A DNA stretch of 64,000 bases from Lota lota (taxonomy: Eukaryota > Chordata > Actinopteri > Gadiformes > Lotidae). The notes beneath the pieces are model-generated. The model was not told the DNA's origin, did not search any database, and was given only the letters and a program-made list of their open reading frames with translations. Positions 54,702-64,000 of this stretch are shown in pieces. Position numbers and translations under genes: made by a program. The first letter of the stretch is position 1. Each line of letters starts with the position of its first letter. Where the stretch lies: positions 4,399,671 through 4,463,670 of the forward strand of contig JACYXH010000826.1 of assembly GCA_026745465.1 (NCBI GenBank), written 5' to 3'.

Positions 54702-57700
54702 TCACTTCGTCAGTGTCCAATGCCAGTGCCATATATTGGTTATCCTCCAATCTGGTGGCACCCCTGTCGTCAGTTCTCGGCAGAATCTATAAAATGAGAA
54801 CATATGCATGATGTTATTGGTGCAACAACAAGTTGTATTCAACCAGAAATGAATAAAGTTAGTTTACACACAACCCATTAGACCAGGGACATTTGGGATA
54901 TGGTGTCGTCCTGTAACCTTTTTAAACAAGTGCATTATTAAAAGTCTATAACCCGTCATTCAGAAATCTTCCTTGACCCCATCTGCATATTTCACAACCT
55001 CATGTAGGGTCTTGACCCACAGGTTGAGAAACACTGCATATGAGACACAAAAAAGCACCATGCAAGCACAGAGAGTGATGGCACATTGTGAAGCAAAGCT
55101 ACCCATGGTTGATATTTCATTACATATTCTGAGGTCTCCTCGGTTTCCTTTTGGACTTGACAAATCTACATATCTTAATTGTGCTGTGTTAAGTAAAACT
55201 AGGTCTGCCTGTCTTCTAATTCCGGTAAAAACATTTGATTTGGATTTGATTCTAAAAACGCATTATTTTAAATGACAAATACATTTAAAAAATGAATTAA
55301 AAAGGCATTCGCAACGTAAAAGTGAATTTATAAATATAAATATTTATTTAGATGAAATGTTACATCACTCTTCCCACCCACGCAGACAGATTTATCCCCT
55401 TCCTCGCCAAGAAAGTACCACCGAAGAGTTTTAAAGCCATTAATTATGCACACAAGAACTTCATATCATATGTGGGCTCTGTTGGCCTGCTTGAGGACAG
55501 ACCTGCCATATGTGGAGGCAGAACTAAGCCTTTTCCTGCACGCTGTGATGCTGCCAACTAAATGTTTACACCTTTAACTTGTAAATCAGCATACCGCACA
55601 CACAGAGAGAGGGAGAAGGATTAATAATCAACACTAATCCTTGGGCAAAATTACACCACACAGTATATTTAAGATTCATTTATCCAAACGTGCCAAGACC
55701 AAAGGATATGAATGGCAATCTATTAACAGTGACACGTGACGGACCTGTTACCATTTTACCATTTAGTCATTTGAAAGACGCTTTTATTCAAAGCCACTTA
55801 CAGTGATTGTTTTCAATGCATGTCATTAAGGAGCAGGTAGGGGCTAGACATCCTTCTCAAGGATGCCTAAAGGTAGACTGTGGACATTGGAGTTAGAACA
55901 CGCACCCTTTCGGCTGGAAGTCAACAAACCAAACCACTGGAGTGTAGAGACTATCCCTCCCTCCGTTAGCTGCTTACTCATAGACGGCGGTGACTATTTT
56001 CTTCTGGGGGCTGCTGCCATCTCTACAGGGGGCCACTCTGAAGATCTTGGTGAACTCAGGGTCGTCAGGGCCCTCCAGGGAGGACAGAAACCAGACCCTC
56101 ATGATGATGAAGCAGAACTTCCTGCCTGGGGGTAAGATGGGGGGGGGGGGGGGGGTGTTCAGTGAGAGAACAGTGAGGTTAAGCTGTAGTCATGCTAGCC
56201 GAAGTTTGCATCTACAGTTTTCAAGTTCTGTAGCCATGTGAATAAGCTCGATAAACTCTTTGTTGTCTGCATTGAGGAGATACCTTGCTCAAGGTTTGTC
56301 CTTGAGTTCAAGTTGACTGTGCCAATTTAGATTTCGGGGACTCATTTACGACCAATCAGGGCAATTCTTCCGTGAATGATTCAGGGAATCCATCTAGCCT
56401 GTCAATCACAAGTTTGTGAAATGCAACACGATTCAATGGCAGAGAAACGTGTAAATGGAGCAGAGAGGAAGCTTTTTTATTTATTTTTTTACCTTTCAAA
56501 AATATTTCTTTTGTCTTTTCAAATTTGCAATTTTGGGTTCTCTGGCACTTAATAGCCTATTTGGCATTTTCAATTCCAACCAGCCCAGGAAGATACTTCA
56601 AGTGCATTTGCAAAAAAAACGAAACTTCCATCTGAATTCGAATACATCCATTTCTAACATAAAAATAGACACCACAAAAAAACTGTTTGAACCTGTGTAA
56701 TTTTTAGCGCATATACTCATGTCTGAGCATGGACATCGATATTTCTGTTGTTAATATGACTCATAATGAGCATTCATATAAATGAATGAATAATTAATAC
56801 TTTTAATGTACCATTAGCATCGTGCAATAAGGATACACCCTCCGGCAGCAGGAATATAATATCTTCCAGTAAGACTGCTAGGGCCTGTTGCTGTACGTCA
56901 CTCAAAGACTCACACTTCTTCTCAACATAATCTACAGTCTGTAACGATAACACACAACACCTTTAATCATGTCGGTTAATCATTCATATTTCATTCCAAT
57001 GGTCAGTGACTATGGTATGCGTTGTTTGTTAAGACTAACTTACCTCGTTGGACGCTACTCTCCTCGACTCGTCAAATGTCCCACTGAACATCATCTGGGA
57101 GACGTGGACTACCGCCTGGAAGACAGACGGTTGGTCAGACAGTCAGGCAGACAGTTGGTCAGACAGACAGTTGGTCGGACAGACAGTTTGTAAGACAGAC
57201 AGTACGACAAACAGACAGTTGGTCAGGCAGACAGTTGGTCCCGCATGGTGATTTATTATCAAACTGATAAATTATAATCAAGATGGTATTGGCATAAATA
57301 CAGTTCTACCCTCTCTACCCTCGCAGAAGTTTAGGCAATTCCCAAAGTGGGCCATCTACCTGGAATGTACCTGCCATCCAACACATGCAAATGCATTATA
57401 ATTATTGAATAAACAAGGTGACAGTTAACATCAATGGCAGTACAGTAGTGTATTTTAGGCTAATCACTTTAACACACTGTTTCTTTTTTTAAAATATATA
57501 TTTGATTACCTGTTTCACCCCATTTTCAAACTCGACCGATGCGAGACCTAACTCAAAACATATTTCAATAAGAAATATTATGCAGTTACACCGGATCCAC
57601 GTGACGGGGTTGGGGATGCCCACCACGGAGATTCCGAGGCTCTTCCCCAGCATCAGTACCGTACATTCTGTGCGTGTGGCTGGCGAAAGGAGGGACAGTT

Positions 57701-57854
57701 CTTTTTTGGCTGCTGATGAGGAGGGGCGTAATTGGTGGACCAAGACGTCCTCTTCCAAGGTTGGATGTTCTTGGAGGAAAGAGCTGCTGCAAGTCCCGCG
57801 AAGTCCCTGCAAGTAGCAACGCTTGAGATTCGCTGCATTATAACAGTTTATCAT
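54702..57854 (-). CDS. maip1: MAIP1 (m-AAA protease-interacting protein 1), complete five-exon coding region
   Basis: Exons (5' to 3'): 57854-57510, 57115-57044, 56938-56812, 56125-55978 and 54786-54702. They join to 777 nt, 258 aa (human about 291). MAIP1 is a mitochondrial matrix protein that binds the m-AAA protease and promotes EMRE biogenesis for the calcium uniporter. The chosen start gives MINCYNAANLKRCYLQGLRG, basic and amphipathic as expected of a targeting presequence; an upstream in-frame Met at 57914 is possible. Matches to the family are VVGIPNPVTWIRC, FENGVKQAVVHVSQMM, the HDANGRKF junction, KKIVTAVYEF and the end exon's RELTTGVPPDWRITNIWHW. The last exon was found only because its frame continues the phase-2 junction of exon 4. 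The terminal IWHWHWTLTK differs from the human end. A SINE and a GACAGTTGGTC minisatellite lie in its introns. Confidence 0.88.
55757..55945 (-). mobile_element. tRNA-derived SINE, minus orientation, in maip1 intron 4
   Basis: Starts with CATTTAGTCATTTGAAAGACGC and CTTTTATTCAAAGCCACTTACAG, the reverse complement of the SINE tail. The middle has CATTAAGGAGCAGGTAGGGGC, and the head has a degraded box A/B. Confidence 0.7.
56138..56154. repeat. Poly-G tract beside a maip1 acceptor
   Basis: About 17 G, lying 13 bp outside the maip1 exon 4 acceptor. On the transcribed strand this is a C-run in the polypyrimidine position. Confidence 0.85.
57128..57240. repeat. Minisatellite of GGTCAGACAGACAGTT units in maip1 intron 1
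   Basis: About six imperfect 14-20-bp units starting 13 bp upstream (transcript sense) of maip1 exon 2. Confidence 0.75.
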
Positions 57855-58491
57855 GGGGTTACCATGCTCACTATCACGCGTAACATTGTTAACAAGGCTG
57901 AGCTGAGGGGGCAACTAAAATGCAGTGGTTGTCCATCTTCTTCCAGCAATCTTATGCAAGTGGTACATGCTATACCACTTGTTCTGTACCTGTACAATGC
58001 ATGGTTGTGTAATACAATATTCAAAGTAGCCGCTAGAGGGAGCTAAATACTAATTTATCGACGAGGCCTTCCTCTATAAATCGCTGTGTCCAAATGATGA
58101 GAATTGCGTCTGTCTAAAAGTAACGTTTGAAATGTGTTTTTTGAGGGTCTAGGCCTAAGGTATGCAGTACGAAGGGGGTTGGTTGTGTGAGGGAATCGTT
58201 TTTTACTTCATTGTTTTTAATTAATAGTCTATAGTTCCATGTCTTTGTTAACATTGATTTACCATTATTCCTGCATTACTCCCCCGACAGGTAGGCCTAA
58301 ACTAACTGTCTTAACATCTCAGATTGATCATAATCTCATCAAAACATCATTAAATCCCAGCGCAGTTATTGGTGATCATGTCTGGAGCTTGTCTCTGCAT
58401 TATATTTTATTTTCAAATAAGATAAGACATCATATCAACATAATAAAACGAGCGGAGCACGACACCTGCTTTTGTCCCCTCCTCTCTAAAT

Positions 58492-58536
<45 letters not shown>

Positions 58537-58548
58537 ACGAGAGAGAGA

Positions 58549-58589
<41 letters not shown>

Positions 58590-58869
58590 TGTTCACTTTT
58601 TGAAAGGATAACGAGGAAGAAATTGAGTTGGGGTTGAGTTAATTGTGAATATAACATTAACACAAATACGAATAAAAATATCTGTTAGCCTGTATTAATA
58701 CGAATAGGCCTACATAAATAGAAAACAATTAAAAGGTGTTTGTGTTAGGCCTATTTGTTATTGTACCTACTTCTCATGCCATGTTCCGTTAAAGGATAGC
58801 CCTATGTTTATTTGATTTATTTTGTATTTTCTTGTATTTTCTTGGCTCGCTCGGGCTACTATAATATAT

Positions 58870-58870
<1 letters not shown>
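57855..58870. other. maip1 upstream region and flank
   Basis: Probable maip1 promoter immediately upstream of the start; no TATA box was recognised. A GA-rich microsatellite lies at about 58496-58590. No other gene was seen. Confidence 0.45.
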
Positions 58871-58873
<3 letters not shown>

Positions 58874-58933
<60 letters not shown>

Positions 58934-58964
58934 TTTGCGCGCGCGCGCGCGCGCGTGTGTGTGT
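58874..58964. repeat. (GT)n-(GC)n-(GT)n alternating purine-pyrimidine tract
   Basis: A GT run of about 50 bp, then about 19 bp of GC (58937-58955), then GT again; a strong Z-DNA-type sequence. Confidence 0.9.
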
Positions 58965-59399
58965 ATCTCTTTTGGCATGCAGCCACACACAGCACGCAGG
59001 CACAGGTGTTGAACGGTAAAAAAAAAAAAAAAAAACAAGCAGAAGCAGACCGAAAAAAACGGGATTTGAATTATCATTGCAAAAAGCAGTTGGCGTCTCT
59101 ACAATGGACAGCCGCTTCACTTGAAACCGCAAACTTTTACGGCAAAATTATGTAATATTAGAAAACAATATAGGCCAATTGAACTAATTTCGTTCTTTTT
59201 TTCTGCACAGGCCATCCATGAAGAAGTTTGAATTTCAAATCATAAATCTTGTTGAGGAAGATATGCAAGATGTCATTTGACTTAGATAGGCTAATGAGGC
59301 AAATTAGTTGGAATACTCTAAAGTAATAGTTCCTGATTTTTTTCCCGCGCAAAATATTTTTTATACTTGTTTTTGTATCTGCGCATAAATTAAGAAAAT

Positions 59400-59610
59400 C
59401 TACCGAAATTTATTATTCATCTGAGATGTGATTAATATGCAAAATTATGCAAATTAAGATGCAATTAGGCTCCAATTCTCTAGTGGAATTTTCCATTATA
59501 ATTTAATACAAAGTAACAGAGTAATTGGTGTCACGTGTAATTACGGTTACTCAAGTGCACTTTCAGGCATGCAAATGATTCGCTATACGTTGGTTATCCT
59601 ATGCAAATCT
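59400..59610. promoter_or_regulatory. AT-rich element with three perfect octamer motifs
   Basis: ATGCAAAT occurs at 59447-59454, 59569-59576 and 59601-59608, all in the same orientation. There is also an overlapping near-octamer (59437), several TAATTA/ATTAG-type homeodomain cores and one CACGTG (59532-59537). POU-factor binding is inferred. There is no coding potential. Confidence 0.4.
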
Positions 59611-60833
59611 GCCATGTGGCGTCTTAACACATGAAGAAGAAAATAACACAAAAAAATGAACACAATGAGAATGAAGTTCCCCTAATGGGGAGGTTGAGGT
59701 ATAAAGATGAGTCTACCTCAGAACTAGATAGTCAAACTATATAAGGAGTTCAAAACTTTATGTAAACTTCCTCCAAGAATATGTTAGGGTCTCCCTATCA
59801 ATAAAATAAAAATAAATCAGTATTACTCTTCATTTGAACATTTTATCTGTAATTAATGTCAAAATAGCATAAAAGTCACCGAACAAAATATAAATATAAA
59901 ACAAATGGCCATAAACAAACCTTGTACATGCATTCATGTATTTGTAAGACAATCCACACATTTTATTTATTAATTTTAGTGAACATTTTTATTACATTTC
60001 AACATATGCCAGTCAAGCTGCTCCTGCGGCCCTCATAGTGCCCTCATGTGGCCCCCCAGGGGCCCGACCCCCCATTGAACAATGCTGACCTACATGGACT
60101 CCCAGGGAGTTAAGCCACTGAGAAATAGGATGAATGAATAATGAATATTAATTATATTATTTATAGACCTGCATTATTCGTTTTTGGACCAGAATACAGC
60201 GATCACATCTAACTAATCCAATTGCGTGTCATGAAAGACAAAAACATGACAATAAATAATTCCAAAGATGAAAAGTACTTTTTGTGTGAACTGGGTATTT
60301 TAGGATACGGTTTTCAGCTACAGTATGCCCTTTTAAACCGAAAGTTACAGACTGATATGCAGTACTCAAATTTATGCATACCTACCTAGTCACACCTGCC
60401 CAGGTTAACCAGGTACACCACCCCTGACCACGCGAAATGACCATCACTCCGATCTCAACAGGTGAAGAGGGGTTTCACCCCGGGCGCGAGCCATTACCTC
60501 TCCCTCTTGGTTGGGAACTCTGTTTCGTTTGATCAGCCAGGCTGTAAAATGTCCCCGGCAATCACACAGAATTATGTGCACAGGCATGGGAACCCACCCC
60601 CCACCCCTGCCCTCCCTCTCCCCTACCATGTCTGGGTGGAGGGCGAGAGACCTTACTCAGGCAGTGGGCGGTCGAGTGGCGAGAGAGGAGCGCTTATGTC
60701 ATAGATATGTATTTAGATAAAGAGAAAGTCCTGGTGGGGGTAGGGAGTGGGGAGGGGGGAGTAAATTGATTTTAAATGAGTTACATGGCTGGTTACATGT
60801 ACTGACACCTGGCTTTACTCTGTCTTTCTCTCT

Positions 60834-60934
60834 CTCTCTCTGTTTATCTCTCTGCGTCTCGATAGCTCTCTCTCTCACGCTCTCTCGATCGACCAGCCAT
60901 GCACTTGCTCTTTAACACACACACACACACACAT

Positions 60935-60973
<39 letters not shown>

Positions 60974-61275
60974 CACGCACAGCACCATTTTGTCACACCA
61001 GCATGATTAGGCATGCATATATACACACGCACATACACACATGCACATACTTACCCCCACATTTACACATACACACCTACAGATGTGAGGAAACTAATGT
61101 ACACACACACACACATACACACTAACACAGTTGTGAGGAAACTAATGTACACACACACACACATACACACACACACAGTTGTGAGGAAACTAACACACAA
61201 ATACAAACACGCACCCACACTGAAAAATAAAACACACCAGTGCAGGCAGACACAAATAAAGACATAAAACATGCA
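60834..61275. repeat. CA-rich region with a ~55-bp tandem repeat
   Basis: CA tracts at 60916-60966 are followed by three units of GTGAGGAAACTAATGTACAC-type sequence (61085, 61132 and 61182), each followed by CA repeats. Confidence 0.8.
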
Positions 61276-61562
61276 TACTTGCACACAGATAAATACTCAC
61301 ACATATGAGTAGATATGAACACACTCACACACACCCTCTGCTATCTGTCTTGTTCATGATCAACAGTCTGAACAAAGGCAACCTACCTCCTACCCCCATC
61401 GGTCCGCTGTCTCCGCCCCCAGAACGCGCCCGCCTGCACAACTCCCTCAAAGAACATAATCCCTCCACAAAATGGCAACACAAAGGAAACTTCAGCTCAA
61501 TCCTATAAGGCATGGACACAGCTCCCAGTATCGCCTCCCACCCATCCCTCCATCCCACCCCT

Positions 61563-61583
61563 CCCCCCCCCCCCCCCCCCCCC
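61563..61583. repeat. Poly-C tract
   Basis: Run of about 21 C, followed downstream (61685-61870) by an imperfect CATC-rich (CATCCATTCATC-like) simple repeat. Confidence 0.9.
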
Positions 61584-62974
61584 ATGTGCAAGCAGCACAT
61601 GCCCCGTGGCAAGAGATCAGGCTTTTATCAAAACCTCCCCCATATACCCCCCGACCCTCTCCTCCTCCACCGCTATCATCTCTGTCCATCCATCCATTCA
61701 TCTTAGAATCCATCCATTCATCCATTCCTCCATCAATCCATTCAACAGTCTATTCATCTATAAACCAATCCACCTACCCACCTATACATGAATCCCTTGT
61801 TCCAACCATACCATTGATACATCCCTCCATTCTTACATCTATTCATACATCTATACCTCCATCCATCTATACTAACTATCAAGGTATCTTCTAGTCATTC
61901 AGCTGTCATCCAGCACATCCAAACACTAATGGCTGCAGTCTGACCCTTACTGGCTCCTTAATGTATGTATGTAAAACATTGAACTGAAAGTCACTTTTGA
62001 TAAAAGCGTCTGGTAAATGACTCAATAGTAACAGTCAGTTCTGTCAGAGGCCCGGTATGAGTGGTCTAGAGGGATATCTAGCTGGCTGGGAAGTAAAGTA
62101 CTGTACTGGCTGTTGCGAGTCATGCTGAACATCGGGGCTGTCCCTGCTGCTCATTGTCTCATTAAATCACACATGCACACACATTCAGGCACACAGACAC
62201 TTAGACATGCAGACGTACACATGTGACGTACACATGTGAAGACACACACACACACACGCACACTCACATACGCACAAATACACACACATTATACATACAC
62301 AAACACACACACACACACCTACGCACACACAAACACACAGACACACACCTCCACCTGCTGATGATACCAGAGCAGCTTTGAGGTCAGGAAGGTGTGTGGC
62401 GGGGTGCTGAACTAGGCCAGCAGTGCCTCTGCTCGCTTCCACAGGAACAGGAAATGGCCCCCATCTCTTCCTCACCCACACCTGATCTGGCTGGCGTTGC
62501 CACGGCAGCCTTACATAGCTGGAGGGAAGGTGCATACGTTTGGGCATCACAGTGTGTGTGCGTGTGTGCATGTGTGGGACATACACTTTTATTTTTGAAT
62601 CCATTGATGGCATACGCACAAAATAGTTTAGGATTTTTTTTTAAATAATCATCCCATAAATGGATGCGGATGCAATTCAACCTGGTTTTATATCGGCGGG
62701 GGATACAACGCTTTGAAAATATTTATCCTACCTTCAAAAACAATCTGTATCCCAGTAATTATCCTTAATTTTAAAAACACAGCAGCCAAAACAAGAAAGA
62801 GAGAAAGAGAAAAGCAGGTTTATTTTTCTATATGCAAGGATTCTGATGGGAATACATCAGACACGGAATGGTTCTCGTTCTCTCTCTGTCTCTCTCTCGC
62901 TCTGGCTCTGTCTCTCTCTCTCGCTCTGTCTCTCTGTCTCTCTGTCTCTCTGTCTCTCTCTCTCTGTCTCTGTC

Positions 62975-63055
<81 letters not shown>

Positions 63056-64000
63056 GTGAATCCTAAATTCTATAAATGTCTGGTCTCTCTTCATGGATTA
63101 CTGTCACCCGCTATTCGCCATCCGCCATCGCGGGTGCCTGCCAGCCTGCCAGGCCGTTTCTGGGCCTGCGTTTCCCACCTTGATATATTTGCCAAATGAA
63201 TATTTGAAGCTCTAATTAATTTTATCCCACCTCTACACCTTCTGTACGACGGCCATCTTGAGCTGCTCTCACACATGCCATATTTCAATTCGTCTTTTTG
63301 TAATGCAAAATAATAAAAGACACACAGCTTGTTGCTATTTTTCATATGGGTTTAAAATAAGGATATATGTGTATAGTATTTAAACTGGAATTTATCGTTT
63401 TAGTTATTTTTTTAAATTTCTTAGACATTAAAAGATGTCCTCCGAAAACGATGTGGTAACGGGAAGTATTTATGAGAAAATCACAAATAAGAGATACAAA
63501 TGGAAATAGATTTGAAATTGATCCAATGTAAACATACAGCGTGGCGTGAATGATATCTAATTATATATCAGAGTGTTAAACAGCCAGACAGGTTTCTGTT
63601 TCCACGCTGTTTAACCAATATCTCAATCTGGACTGGCATGCAGAAGCATTTAAATATGAGCAGCTAAATGTTATGTTTTTAAACGGTAAAGCTGCCTCTA
63701 ATTTCAGTGTATTTGAGCTGACTTCTATTAACCAAAGAAAGCATTATTATTCACACATATAGCATGTTTTAACAACCTATTAAGATACTAAACATATTAA
63801 GAAATAATTCTGTATATTTTCTACCTCTCCCATTTAAATTTGCTGGAGGTAATATTTAAGATCTACTACTATTTTGTAAGAAATTCCACAGCCATCCAGT
63901 GGCATTTCTGGCCATTCTGGCATCTTAGGCGAGATCTCCAAACCGGTTGGTAACTGGTGCACTGTTTCAGCCTCATCTTCATCTAATATAAACTGCTCAA
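61584..64000. other. Right-end non-coding region
   Basis: No gene recognised. It contains a SINE-tail-like stretch (about 61979-62035, with TTTTGATAAAAGCGTCTGGT), CA/GT-rich sequence (about 62170-62350), a CT tract (about 62880-63056) and AT-rich unique DNA to the edge. The last 110 bp contain GGCATCTTAGGCGAGATCTC, perhaps a degraded interspersed repeat end. Confidence 0.45.

Noticed and set aside
55352..55561. 69-codon plus-strand frame
   Set aside because: It lies in a maip1 intron, has no recognisable motif and no splice partner.
60462..60720. 80-codon plus-strand frame with MKRGFTPGASHYLSLLVGN
   Set aside because: No family resemblance, low-complexity Pro-rich end and no upstream or downstream exons.
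61080..61190. Possible CRISPR-like repeat-spacer array
   Set aside because: Spacers are CA microsatellite and the genome is vertebrate; it is a simple tandem repeat.

Overview
This is vertebrate, almost certainly teleost, nuclear DNA: multi-exon genes with GT-AG introns, fish-type tRNA-derived SINE tails, a Tc1 remnant, and very many long dinucleotide repeats and poly-C/poly-G runs. That microsatellite load resembles what is known of codfishes (Gadiformes), but the order is an inference and the species is not identified. I see no prokaryotic feature, CRISPR array or rRNA.

Layout. (1) 1-8.8 kb: flanking or intronic DNA with an intronless TSPAN8-like tetraspanin (3006-3707, +) and a 1.2-kb terminal-inverted-repeat element. 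(2) 8.8-25 kb: the last five coding exons of a ZNF385-family zinc-finger gene (+, best match znf385d), separated by repeat-filled introns that hold a hAT-like element and a 648-bp near-perfect palindrome. Its 5' exons lie outside the window, so the tetraspanin is probably nested in one of its introns. (3) 25-40 kb: gene-poor DNA with microsatellites, several unfamiliar dispersed repeats and a possible broken coding remnant. (4) 40.5-51.7 kb: complete rab5a (-) and complete efhb (+), head to head across a short shared promoter region carrying CRE-like, CCAAT, X-box-like and forkhead-like motifs. (5) 54.7-57.9 kb: a complete five-exon maip1 gene (-), tail to tail with efhb. (6) 57.9-64 kb: no gene seen; microsatellites and an AT-rich stretch with three perfect octamer motifs.

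znf385d(+), rab5a(-) and efhb(+) have the same relative order and orientation as their human counterparts on 3p24, recalled from memory; this supports calling rab5a and znf385d rather than rab5c and znf385c. Human MAIP1 lies on 2q33. The genes do not form one pathway: Rab5a acts on early endosomes, EFHB is an axonemal protein, MAIP1 works in mitochondria and ZNF385 proteins bind nucleic acid. The clearest shared regulation is the rab5a/efhb intergenic region. All exon boundaries were read by eye from splice signals and family similarity; the joined reading frames of rab5a (216 aa), efhb (574 aa) and maip1 (258 aa) close without frameshift.
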